From: JBNLBS01 sp050303415 | Lineage (GTDB): Bacteria; Pseudomonadota; Gammaproteobacteria; Methylococcales; Methylomonadaceae | Direction: 5' to 3' | DNA: 64,000 nucleotides | Assembly (NCBI GenBank): GCA_050303415.1 | Contig: JBNLBS010000001.1 | Coordinates: 62,001 to 126,000, forward strand | Part shown: piece by piece, positions 8,193-16,758 of the stretch | How the letters are laid out: each line of letters opens with the position of its first letter | How positions within the stretch are numbered: position 1 is the first letter of the stretch | Translations under genes and position numbers: made by a program | Notes under the pieces: model-generated | Database searches by the model: none | The model's input: the letters and a program-made list of their open reading frames with translations, nothing else | What the model was told of the DNA's origin: nothing

Positions 8193-9232
8193 ATAAACCA
8201 CTCCTGAGGTATTTCATCTGCGGCCAACGGTTTAACCTGAATAGTCTTTCCCAGGCCCTGCTTATCAACTATATTAACATCGACCGTCTCAGCGTCGCGG
8301 CCCTGACCGTAACGAGCAGTAATCTGTGCAGCCAAGGCCAAATCCTCATCACTCGGATTGCCGTCCAATAACGCCAACGGACCACTGTGACTGCTGCAAT
8401 TCATGCTGATAAACTCTTTTTTATAACCCTGTAAAAAGCGTCCTTCGCCTTCCTCTCTTGCAACAATCAACTTAAAGTTCGGCTTAGGCCGGATATGCCT
8501 GCCAACCTTTAACAGCATCACATCATCCAGATCGTATTCTTTTTTATCGCGAGCCGTCCAAAGATCAACCAGTTTGGTCGAATAGCTTTCATCGGTTAAA
8601 AAACAACAGCCGCCGGCAGGCTGGGCATAATCATCAAAACCCAGTTCCTTAGCTAAAGCCATCTGTGGTTTACGGGTACGACCACTAAAGCCATATAGTT
8701 TTTCTCTATCCACCCAACCTTCGCGCTCCGGTAACGTGGCAGGCAGGTTTTTTGCACAGAGAGGTCTTAATAACAAGTCATCTGCACCAGATTCTGCCGC
8801 AATAATCGGCATGGTTTCCTTACGCTGCGACATAGGTCGTTGACCGATCACTTCACCGGTCAGAATAAAGTCAAAGCCATTTTCCTTAATCCATTGTTTG
8901 GCTTTATTCACCATAAAAATCTTACAATCCAGACACGGGTTCATATTCGCACCGTAACCATGTTTTGGATTGATCAATACGTCCTTATACTCTTCAATGA
9001 CATCAACAATATGTAATTTAATGCCTAATTGTTCGGCCACCCATAAGGAATTATTACGCTTAGGTTTGGCCTTATCCTTCTTCCTGATCGCATGCGTGTG
9101 ACCTTCGACACAAAAACCGGTAAAAAAGTTAATTCCCTCAACATGCACGCCCTGATCCATCACGACTTTAGCGGCCAACATAGAATCCAGCCCACCGGAA
9201 ATTAAAGCCACCGCTTTTTTTTGTTCAGACAT
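8189..9232 (-). CDS. PP-loop ATPase related to tRNA thiouridylases
   Basis: The 347-residue protein opens with the PP-loop SGGLDS that binds and adenylates substrates in MnmA, ThiI and argininosuccinate synthase. Further motifs are NPCLDCK (about residue 100) and a vicinal pair in AGGCCFLTD (about residue 210), cysteines placed as in tRNA-thiolating enzymes. It is often annotated as a tRNA 5-methylaminomethyl-2-thiouridylate enzyme, but it lacks the full MnmA layout, so substrate is open. The next gene, a TusA-like carrier, overlaps it by 4 bases, supporting a thiolation role. Confidence 0.82.
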   Translation of the reverse strand: MSEQKKAVALISGGLDSMLAAKVVMDQGVHVEGINFFTGFCVEGHTHAIRKKDKAKPKRNNSLWVAEQLGIKLHIVDVIEEYKDVLINPKHGYGANMNPCLDCKIFMVNKAKQWIKENGFDFILTGEVIGQRPMSQRKETMPIIAAESGADDLLLRPLCAKNLPATLPEREGWVDREKLYGFSGRTRKPQMALAKELGFDDYAQPAGGCCFLTDESYSTKLVDLWTARDKKEYDLDDVMLLKVGRHIRPKPNFKLIVAREEGEGRFLQGYKKEFISMNCSSHSGPLALLDGNPSDEDLALAAQITARYGQGRDAETVDVNIVDKQGLGKTIQVKPLAADEIPQEWFI

Positions 9233-9501
9233 AATGCTCTAAATAATTAAAAAATGAAGCTATTATACGCGTTTAGTCGATATTCTGGATGGTAAACTGA
9301 AAAATTCTATACAAATTTATCTCAGTCGCTTATTCGTAACGACCTAATACCTTGGTCGTGCAAATGCTCTTTTGAACAAAAGGATAATGTCTAATTGCTT
9401 GCCCTTAACAAGAATGTAGCGGCAACCGGCACAGTTGCCACTACAAACACGCTAAAAGTTAGTGAGAAGCCCCCAAAAAAAGTGACTCCAAAGATAAAAA
9501 T

Positions 9502-10968
9502 CTACCCAAAATTAATTTTAGCTTCCAGGTTATTGCGAGAATCGGCGTTTTTCAATGCTTCTTCCAAACTAATCCGCCCCTCTTTATACAGGTCATACAA
9601 AGCATCATCAAAAGTTTTCATACCTTTACTGCCACTGGTTGCCATTGCTTCTTTAATTTCGTTCAATTCGCCTTTTAAAATTAAGTTTGAGATATGTGGC
9701 GTGTTAATCATTACTTCTATTGCTGCTGTTCTTTTATTTCTGGAATCTGGAATCAAACGTTGAGAAATGACTGCTCGTAAGTTAATGGATAAATCCATAA
9801 ATAACTGCTTATGGTATTCCTGTGGAAACATATTCACCACTCGCTCCATAGCCTGGTTTGCATTGTTAGCATGCAGGGTGGACACACATAAATGCCCAGT
9901 ATTAGCCAGCTCTAGAGCTGCTTCCATGGTTTTTCTTTCACGAATTTCACCAATCAGGATCACATCCGGCGCTTCCCGTAAACTCGCTTTCAAAGCTCTG
10001 GCATAGGATTCGGTATCGATGCCAACTTCACGCTGGTTAACAATCGATTTGTGATTCGGGTGAGAAAATTCGACCGGATCCTCAATGGTTAAAATATGTA
10101 CGGCTGAATGTAAATTCCGATGATTAATCATAGATGCAAGAGAAGTCGACTTACCCGTTCCTGTGCCGCCAACCATAAGGATCAAGCCACGTTTTAACAT
10201 AATCAAGTCGGAAAGTATTTCCGGCAACCCCAATTGCTCGATGGTAGGAATATCTGAAGGAATCAGACGCAACACCAGACCAATTTTCTTGCGCTGACGA
10301 AAAGCATTAACACGAAATCTTGCACTACCATCGGGTAACTCTATAGCGAAATCAAGATCGTTGGTTTTTAAAAACTCATCAATTTGATCCTGATCCATAA
10401 TACCAAATGCACCTGATTCAGTTTGTTCCGGCGTTAAGATATAATCATCCATGGCTATAATCCTGCCGTCAACTTTGGTCCTGATCGGAGAATCTACCGT
10501 CAAAAACAAATCAGAGGCTTCCAACTTCACCACTTCATGCAAATAAGGCATGATATCCAGTTTCCCCTCAGGTGCCTTTCCTAATACCTGTATCTTCTCC
10601 GGCTCATATTCTTCAACCAATTCTTGATTAAAAATCTGATCTGGCTCTTGTTCGACCTCCTTATCTTTGTCTAATGGTGTGATCATAACCGTGATACCGG
10701 AGCTATCAGCCCCCATTTCAAGCCTAAAAACCTTACCCTCAGGTATAGCATGATCAATCGTTAATCCTTGCCCCAATTCCAGGCTACTTTTCTGATTATC
10801 ATTTAATAAACTAAAGGCTAGCTCTTTAACCTTGATAGCAGTTAATTCACTTTTACCAACAGCAATTTTTTTACCCGAAATACATATTACGGGTGCGGAA
10901 CCAGCCACTAAAGCTAAGCTTTCGGCATTTTTTTCCAGCATTAATTTTAAATAGGGTGCAAGGCTCAT
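9502..10968 (-). CDS. PilT/PilU-family ATPase with duplicated N-terminal domain
   Basis: Twitching-motility retraction ATPase. 488 residues, against about 345-380 for PilT/PilU. Residues about 130-488 are a full PilT/PilU unit: ASDLFLTV PAS-like start, Walker A GGTGTGKST, TIEDPVEF, Walker B VILIGEIRE, and His box CVSTLHANNANQA. Residues 1-100 look like a degenerate second copy of the same N-terminal domain (PYLKLMLEKNAESLALVAG versus PYLHEVVKLEASDLFLTVD), joined by an acidic linker (about 103-125). It lies 22 bases after the pilU stop on the same strand. Whether it acts as PilT or as an accessory PilU cannot be told. Confidence 0.9.
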   Translation of the reverse strand: MSLAPYLKLMLEKNAESLALVAGSAPVICISGKKIAVGKSELTAIKVKELAFSLLNDNQKSSLELGQGLTIDHAIPEGKVFRLEMGADSSGITVMITPLDKDKEVEQEPDQIFNQELVEEYEPEKIQVLGKAPEGKLDIMPYLHEVVKLEASDLFLTVDSPIRTKVDGRIIAMDDYILTPEQTESGAFGIMDQDQIDEFLKTNDLDFAIELPDGSARFRVNAFRQRKKIGLVLRLIPSDIPTIEQLGLPEILSDLIMLKRGLILMVGGTGTGKSTSLASMINHRNLHSAVHILTIEDPVEFSHPNHKSIVNQREVGIDTESYARALKASLREAPDVILIGEIRERKTMEAALELANTGHLCVSTLHANNANQAMERVVNMFPQEYHKQLFMDLSINLRAVISQRLIPDSRNKRTAAIEVMINTPHISNLILKGELNEIKEAMATSGSKGMKTFDDALYDLYKEGRISLEEALKNADSRNNLEAKINFG

Positions 10969-10990
10969 AATATTTTAAGTTTTAAAGTAA

Positions 10991-12166
10991 TTAATCTTCA
11001 GAATCCATTGTCGGGATGTTTGAATGGATAAAACTTCCTTCATCTTCTTCACCCATCAAAGCCAACCCCCCTACAGAGCGGTCTTCACCGCTAGCCAGCT
11101 TAATCTGCAAACGCAATTCATTTTGAGAGTCGGCATTGCGCAAAGCTTCTTCGTAATCAATACGCCCCTCCTGATACAAATCAAACAAATGCTGGTCAAA
11201 TGTTTGCATTCCAAGTTCACGTGATTTGGCCATAATAGGCTTCATACCACCGACATCGCCCTTGGCAATTAAATCAGAAATTAACGGCGTATTAAGCATA
11301 ATCTCAATCGCAGCGCAGCGTCCACCATCGACAGTCTTAACCAGTCGCTGAGAAACAATCGCCCTTAAATTTAAAGAGACATCCTGCATTAATTTTGCCT
11401 GGGTCTCAGTACTAAAAAAACCTAAAATACGGTCAATCGCCTGGTTAGCGTTATTGGCATGAAGAGTCGCCATCGCCAAATGTCCTGTTTGCGCAAATTC
11501 GATACCAAAATTCATAATTTCAGCATCACGTATCTCACCCAACAGAATAACATCCGGTGCCTGCCTTAAAGTGTTATGCAATGCTGCCTCCCAGCTATGA
11601 GTATCCACTCCGACCTCTCTTTGCATCACGATACAGTTTTTATGCGGATGCACGAATTCGATCGGATCCTCAATGGTAATAATATGTCCGTAGCTGTTCT
11701 GGTTTCGATGATCAATCATCGCCGCCATCGAGGTTGATTTACCCGAACCGGTGCCACCAACCATAATGATTAATCCGTTTTTAGACATAATGACATCTTT
11801 TAAAACTTCCGGCAGTTTCAGTTTCTCAAAGGTTGGGATTTCTGTGGGTATAGTTCTTAATACCAAGCCCTGATTACCCTGCTGTACATACGCATTGACC
11901 CTGAAGCGGCACAAACCTGCCGGTGAAATGGCAAAATTACACTCCTGAGTCTCTTCATATTCCTTTAACTGCTTGTCATTCATAATGCACTGCGTCAAAG
12001 CCATTGAATCCTGTGCAGATAAAGGCTTATTGGAAACCGGCGTCAGTTTGCCTTTAATTTTAATGGCAGGTGGAAACCCGGCGGTGATAAATAAATCTGA
12101 ACCTTCTTTATGCAACATAAGCTTTAACAGCTTGATCATAAAGTCCATTGCGTCATTTCTTTCCAT
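10991..12166 (-). CDS. pilU: Type IV pilus retraction accessory ATPase PilU
   Basis: Accessory retraction motor that works with PilT. The 391 residues show EGSDLFITAG, the PilU-type N-terminal motif, Walker A GGTGSGKST, TIEDPIEFVH, Walker B VILLGEIRD and the His box AMATLHANNANQA, with the family C-terminus EEALRNADSQNELRL plus an acidic tail. ATG at 12166 is preceded by AGAGG. It is first of a two-gene operon with the enlarged PilT/PilU paralogue and diverges from glyQ. Confidence 0.92.
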   Translation of the reverse strand: MERNDAMDFMIKLLKLMLHKEGSDLFITAGFPPAIKIKGKLTPVSNKPLSAQDSMALTQCIMNDKQLKEYEETQECNFAISPAGLCRFRVNAYVQQGNQGLVLRTIPTEIPTFEKLKLPEVLKDVIMSKNGLIIMVGGTGSGKSTSMAAMIDHRNQNSYGHIITIEDPIEFVHPHKNCIVMQREVGVDTHSWEAALHNTLRQAPDVILLGEIRDAEIMNFGIEFAQTGHLAMATLHANNANQAIDRILGFFSTETQAKLMQDVSLNLRAIVSQRLVKTVDGGRCAAIEIMLNTPLISDLIAKGDVGGMKPIMAKSRELGMQTFDQHLFDLYQEGRIDYEEALRNADSQNELRLQIKLASGEDRSVGGLALMGEEDEGSFIHSNIPTMDSED

Positions 12167-12423
12167 TGGCAGCCTCTTTCAGTTGTCTTTATATTTTAAA
12201 TAGTTTAGCCAGCGAATTGATTTATACAAACAACCAGTAACCTATTCATAGGCTTGAGTGTGCTATAAGCTCGTTTATTTTTCAAGATACCTGTATAGCA
12301 AACTGATGATAAATATTCTGTTTGCTACACTATTTTTTAACCCCCGCCCTGTTTAGCAACATGCTTTGGATCAACTTTTAATATATAATTTGCATTTTTT
12401 AATTCCTACTTTTTGATTAAGCC

Positions 12424-13344
12424 GTGTCCACAAACAATAACGATTTATCAACCTTCCAGGGGCTTATTCTGGCTTTACAAACATACTGGTCCGAGCAAGG
12501 ATGCATTATTGTGCAACCACTCGATCAAGAAGTTGGTGCCGGAACCTTTCATCCAGCCACATTCTTACGTGCCATTGGTCCTGAACCATGGAACACTGCC
12601 TATGTGCAACCGTCCCGTCGCCCAACCGATGGCCGATTTGGTGAAAACCCCAACCGCTTGCAACATTATTATCAGTTTCAAGTAGTGCTAAAGCCTTCAC
12701 CCGATAATATTCAGGATCTTTACCTTGGCTCATTAAAACATCTTGGTCTGGATTTATTGGAACATGATATTCGTTTTGTTGAAGACAACTGGGAGTCTCC
12801 GACGCTTGGCGCCTGGGGGCTGGGTTGGGAAGTCTGGCTAAACGGTATGGAAGTCACTCAATTCACTTATTTTCAACAAGTGGGCGGTCTGGAATGTAAA
12901 CCGGTTACCGGAGAAATCACTTATGGCCTGGAGCGTATTGCCATGTATATTCAGGGCGTTGAAAGTGTTTACGATCTGATCTGGGCACATAGCCCACAAG
13001 GACCGGTAACCTATGGTGATGTTTTTCATCAAAATGAAGTGGAAATGTCCGCCTATAACTTTGACCATGCCAATGTTGACTTTATGTTTAACTGCTTTGA
13101 TACCTATGAGCAGGAATGTCAAAAACTGGTTGAACAAGGTCTGCCCCTGCCGGCCTATGAAATGGTATTAAAAGCTTCACATACCTTTAACCTGCTGGAT
13201 GCGCGTCATGCCATCTCAGTGACCGAACGTCAGCGTTTTATTTTAAGGGTTAGAAATATGGCTAAATCAATTGCCGAAGCATATTACCAGCGTAGAGAAG
13301 ACTTAGGCTTTCCCATGCTCAACAAAGACGGAGCAACATTATGA
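12424..13344 (+). CDS. glyQ: Glycyl-tRNA synthetase alpha subunit
   Basis: Catalytic subunit of the bacterial alpha2beta2 glycyl-tRNA synthetase. The 306 residues contain class II features, with the hallmark FQGLILALQTYW start and QPLDQEVGAGTFHPAT. Start is GTG at 12424 with only a weak upstream purine stretch; no ATG fits the conserved N-terminus. It overlaps glyS by 4 bases (ATGA), giving coupled 1:1 synthesis. A TATAAT at about 12381-12386 could be a -10 box, but I see no good -35. Confidence 0.97.
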   Translation: MSTNNNDLSTFQGLILALQTYWSEQGCIIVQPLDQEVGAGTFHPATFLRAIGPEPWNTAYVQPSRRPTDGRFGENPNRLQHYYQFQVVLKPSPDNIQDLYLGSLKHLGLDLLEHDIRFVEDNWESPTLGAWGLGWEVWLNGMEVTQFTYFQQVGGLECKPVTGEITYGLERIAMYIQGVESVYDLIWAHSPQGPVTYGDVFHQNEVEMSAYNFDHANVDFMFNCFDTYEQECQKLVEQGLPLPAYEMVLKASHTFNLLDARHAISVTERQRFILRVRNMAKSIAEAYYQRREDLGFPMLNKDGATL

Positions 13345-15416
13345 CGGCGACGGATACCCAGAATTTATTGTTTGAGTTGGGCTCAGAAGAATTACCACCT
13401 AAAAACCTGCTTAAACTCAGCAAAGCACTTGAAAGCAATTTATGCCGAGAACTCAAACAGGCTGACCTTAGCTTTACCGGCAGTAAGGTCTATGCCACTC
13501 CGCGACGGCTGGCGGTAATTATTGAAAACCTGTCCCCAGGACAGGCGGACAAAAGTATCGAAAAGCGAGGCCCGGCTGTCCAAGCAGCCTTTGCTGAAGA
13601 CGGCACACCGAGCAAAGCCGCACAAGGTTTTGCTAAAAGTTGTGGCACAACGGTTGAGCAGCTGGGTCGGTTAAAAACTGACAAAGGCGAATGGCTGGCA
13701 TTTAACGAGCGGGTTAAAGGTCAAAGCACTGAACAATTGGTGCCGGAACTGATTCGTAAGAGTATTCACGCCCTGCCTATTGCCAAGAAAATGCGTTGGG
13801 GGGATTTTGATACCGAATTCGTTCGCCCGGTGCATTGGGCCGTTTTATTGTATGGCGATACCGTGATCAACACAGAAATTCTGGGACTGACCTCGGGCAA
13901 TGAAACCCGAGGTCACCGTTTTCATGCCCCCGAAAGCATTCTTATTACGTCGCCCGATAGTTATGCTGAAACTTTATTGAACCAGGGCAAGGTTATTGCT
14001 GATTTTGAACAGCGTAAAAACCGTATTCGTGAATCCGCTGAATCGGCAGCAAAAGAGGTTAACGGTCTGGCGCATATAGAGGAAGACTTGCTGGAAGAAA
14101 TTGCCGCCTTAAACGAATGGCCGGTTCCTGTTACCGGTAATTTTGACCAACGGTTTCTTCAACTGCCGGCGGAAGTATTAATCACTACCATGCAAACCAA
14201 CCAGAAATATTTTCCGGTTAAAAATGCACAAGGCAGCTTACTGGCGCATTTTATTACTTTCAGCAATATTGAAAGCACTCGACCGGAATCAATCCAGCAT
14301 GGTAATGAACGAGTCATCCTGCCCCGCCTTGCCGATGCCGAATTCTTCTGGAACCAGGATAGAAAGCAATCATTGGCCGAACGAGGCGATAGTTTAAAAA
14401 CCATTGTATTCCAGAATCAACTCGGCACCGTCGCAGAAAAATCCCAACGCGTGGAAAATCTGGCCGAATACCTTGCCCGTCAGCTGCAGGCCGAAGTCAG
14501 CCTAGCCAAACGCGCCGCATTGCTGGCAAAAACAGATTTAATGACTGAGATGGTGGGTGAATTTGCCAGCCTGCAAGGGATTATGGGGCGCTATTATGCG
14601 CTGGCCGATGGCGAACCTGAAGCGGTAGCCATAGCCATTGAACAACAATACTACCCCAAGCAATCCGGTAGCCCGACACCAGATAATATCACCGGACAAA
14701 TTCTGGCACTGGCAGAAAAAATAGACACTTTAACTGGTATTTTCAGTATCGGTTTAATTCCGACCGGCGATAAAGACCCTTATGCCTTAAGAAGAGCAGC
14801 CCTGGGAATATTAAGAATCATTATAGAAAACCAGCTTAGCCTGAATCTGGTTGAGTTAGTTGATTTTGCACTGACTCAGTTCAAGCATGACTTTAAAGCT
14901 GAAGAAACGCAACAAATGGTGCTGGATTTTATTCATGACCGCTTGAAAGGCTATTGCCTGGACCAAGGCTATCGGGCTGATGAATTTGAAGCCATTATTT
15001 CGGTTAAACCGGCCGAACCTCTAGACTTTATGCAGCGTCTGCAGGCAGTTAAAAGCTTCCGTCAATTACCTGAAGCCGAAAGTCTTGCAGCTGCCAACAA
15101 ACGGATCAGCAATATCTTGAGAAAATCGGACAGCACTATCAGTGAAACTATTGGCGCTCTGATTGAGGATCAGGAAAAACAACTGTTAACCGTGGCTCAA
15201 CAGGCGGCTAAAGAGGTTACACCACTCATGGCTAAGCGTGATTATCAAAGCTCATTAAACCGTCTGGCTCAATTAAAAGATGATGTTGATGCTTTTTTTG
15301 ACCATGTGATGGTAATGACTGATGACCTTGAACTTCGCGCCAATCGCTTGAGTTTGCTGGCGATGTTATCGAAACAGTTTCTACAAATTGCCGATATATC
15401 CAAGCTGCAATCATAA
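13341..15416 (+). CDS. glyS: Glycyl-tRNA synthetase beta subunit
   Basis: tRNA-binding subunit of glycyl-tRNA synthetase. 691 residues, the usual length, opening with LLFELGSEELPP, the family signature, and ending in an anticodon-binding DALR-like region (about 580-690). An HD-like stretch lies in the middle. Translationally coupled to glyQ through ATGA at 13341. Confidence 0.97.
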   Translation: MTATDTQNLLFELGSEELPPKNLLKLSKALESNLCRELKQADLSFTGSKVYATPRRLAVIIENLSPGQADKSIEKRGPAVQAAFAEDGTPSKAAQGFAKSCGTTVEQLGRLKTDKGEWLAFNERVKGQSTEQLVPELIRKSIHALPIAKKMRWGDFDTEFVRPVHWAVLLYGDTVINTEILGLTSGNETRGHRFHAPESILITSPDSYAETLLNQGKVIADFEQRKNRIRESAESAAKEVNGLAHIEEDLLEEIAALNEWPVPVTGNFDQRFLQLPAEVLITTMQTNQKYFPVKNAQGSLLAHFITFSNIESTRPESIQHGNERVILPRLADAEFFWNQDRKQSLAERGDSLKTIVFQNQLGTVAEKSQRVENLAEYLARQLQAEVSLAKRAALLAKTDLMTEMVGEFASLQGIMGRYYALADGEPEAVAIAIEQQYYPKQSGSPTPDNITGQILALAEKIDTLTGIFSIGLIPTGDKDPYALRRAALGILRIIIENQLSLNLVELVDFALTQFKHDFKAEETQQMVLDFIHDRLKGYCLDQGYRADEFEAIISVKPAEPLDFMQRLQAVKSFRQLPEAESLAAANKRISNILRKSDSTISETIGALIEDQEKQLLTVAQQAAKEVTPLMAKRDYQSSLNRLAQLKDDVDAFFDHVMVMTDDLELRANRLSLLAMLSKQFLQIADISKLQS

Positions 15417-15419
15417 TTA

Positions 15420-15962
15420 ATGACGCAAACCAAATATATTCTGCTGGATCGTGACGGTGTCATTAATCAGGATTCAGATCATTATATTAAAACAACGGAC
15501 GAATGGCTGCCCATAGCTGGCAGCCTGGAAGCCATTGCACTGTTAAACCGGCATGGCTATCAGGTTTTTGTCATTACCAATCAATCCGGTGTGGGCCGTG
15601 GTTTTTTTGATATGGCTACATTAACCGCCATGCATGACAAAATGCAACGTCTAACACTGGAAAAAGGCGGTAAAATCAGCGGTATTTATTTTTGCCCGCA
15701 TACGCCGGATGACAATTGCAATTGCCGTAAGCCCAAACCGGGTTTACTGCAGCAATTTGCCAGGGAGAATCAGGTCGATTTACATACTGTCTACTTTATT
15801 GGCGACAGCCTGGGAGATTTAAAAGCCGCTCAAGCCGTCGGTGCGAATGGCATACTGGTTAAAACCGGTAAAGGAAAAAAAACACTGGAAGAGAACCACA
15901 ACCTTTGTATTCCAATTTTCGAAGATCTTTATGACGCAGCAAAACACATCATTTCAGCATAA
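15420..15962 (+). CDS. gmhB: D-glycero-beta-D-manno-heptose 1,7-bisphosphate 7-phosphatase
   Basis: HAD phosphatase in ADP-heptose synthesis for the lipopolysaccharide inner core. 180 residues. Motif I LLDRDGVIN provides the nucleophile Asp and acid/base Asp, motif II is VITNQSG, a Cys/His zinc loop is visible (CPHTPDDNCNCRKPKP), and motif IV is YFIGDSLGDL. Its start follows the glyS stop by three bases, and its 3' end overlaps plsC, giving the order glyQS-gmhB-plsC seen in many Gammaproteobacteria. Confidence 0.95.
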   Translation: MTQTKYILLDRDGVINQDSDHYIKTTDEWLPIAGSLEAIALLNRHGYQVFVITNQSGVGRGFFDMATLTAMHDKMQRLTLEKGGKISGIYFCPHTPDDNCNCRKPKPGLLQQFARENQVDLHTVYFIGDSLGDLKAAQAVGANGILVKTGKGKKTLEENHNLCIPIFEDLYDAAKHIISA

Positions 15963-16677
15963 TAAATTCAGGCTTTATATAGGTTCCACACTACTGGTTG
16001 TCAGCATGTTTTTATCCTGCATAATTATTGTTCCATTAGTTTTACTATGTATTGTCTTTCCTTTTTCCATCCGTCATAAAGTGACCGGGTTATGGGTCAA
16101 ATTTGTACTGTCTGCAGCGAAGCTGTTATGCGGTATAGAATATGAAGTCGAGGGCCTGGAAAACATTCAGGGTTTAAAAGCTGCTGTTGTGCTCAGTAAG
16201 CATCAATCCGCTTGGGAAACAATTGCGTTTAGAAAAATCCTGCCGCAACAAACTTCATTATTAAAACGCTCTTTGTTATGGATACCCGTTTGGGGCTGGG
16301 GCCTGGCCGCTTTACGCCCGATTGCCATTAACCGGGATAACCAGCGTGAAGCGTTACGCATATTGATGAAAAAAGGTACCCAATGTTTACAGGATGGTAT
16401 TTGGGTTATCGTCTATCCGGAAGGAACACGCACCGCACCGGGCACACAAAAACCCTTTAGTTCTGGCGGTGCCATGCTGGCACAAAAATCCGGTTATCCG
16501 GTTGTACCTATTGCACATAATGCCGGAAAACTATGGCCTCGCTACAGTTTTTTAAAATATCCCGGCACCATTACAGTAAAGATTGGCCCGGTTATCGACC
16601 CCAGTGGAAAAAAAGCCAAGGAAATCAATGCAGAAGCCGAAAACTGGATAAATAAAACCATGCTTGAACTTGAGTAA
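15931..16677 (+). CDS. plsC: 1-acyl-sn-glycerol-3-phosphate acyltransferase (PlsC type)
   Basis: Inner-membrane enzyme that makes phosphatidic acid from lysophosphatidic acid. With ATG at 15931 it is 248 residues, overlapping gmhB by 32 bases; GAAG lies just upstream. An earlier in-frame ATG at 15841 would add 30 residues translated from within gmhB and is unlikely. There is one strong N-terminal membrane segment. The catalytic block reads SKHQSAWET, an HX4E variant of HX4D common in one proteobacterial clade, and the substrate block is YPEGTR. Confidence 0.92.
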   Translation: MTQQNTSFQHNKFRLYIGSTLLVVSMFLSCIIIVPLVLLCIVFPFSIRHKVTGLWVKFVLSAAKLLCGIEYEVEGLENIQGLKAAVVLSKHQSAWETIAFRKILPQQTSLLKRSLLWIPVWGWGLAALRPIAINRDNQREALRILMKKGTQCLQDGIWVIVYPEGTRTAPGTQKPFSSGGAMLAQKSGYPVVPIAHNAGKLWPRYSFLKYPGTITVKIGPVIDPSGKKAKEINAEAENWINKTMLELE

Positions 16678-16683
16678 CGGCTC

Positions 16684-16703
16684 AAGGGCACTTCAGCCCT
16701 TTT
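16684..16703 (+). terminator. Small hairpin terminator after plsC
   Basis: AAGGGC (16684-16689) and GCCCTT (16696-16701) form a six-base-pair stem with a six-base loop followed by a short T run. It lies between the convergent plsC and the switch-protein gene, where a terminator is expected. Weak but well placed. Confidence 0.45.
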
Positions 16704-16758
16704 CACAAAACACAGAGCCCGATATAAAAAAGTCATGTATTTTGTTTTGATAAATTAA

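Noticed and set aside
9415..9444. Inverted repeat GGCAAC/GTTGCC considered as terminator of the PilT/PilU paralogue
   Set aside because: Stem is reasonable but no real T run follows on the minus strand, so I did not call it.
9395..9763. 122-codon + strand frame
   Set aside because: Most of it is antisense to the conserved C-terminus of the PilT/PilU paralogue; no support of its own.
15841..15930. Upstream ATG for plsC
   Set aside because: It would place 30 residues of plsC inside the conserved end of gmhB; ATG 15931 fits the family start better.
16198..16226. PlsC HX4E in place of HX4D as a broken active site
   Set aside because: The HQSAWET variant is common in a clade of proteobacterial acyltransferases, so it is not a loss-of-function sign.
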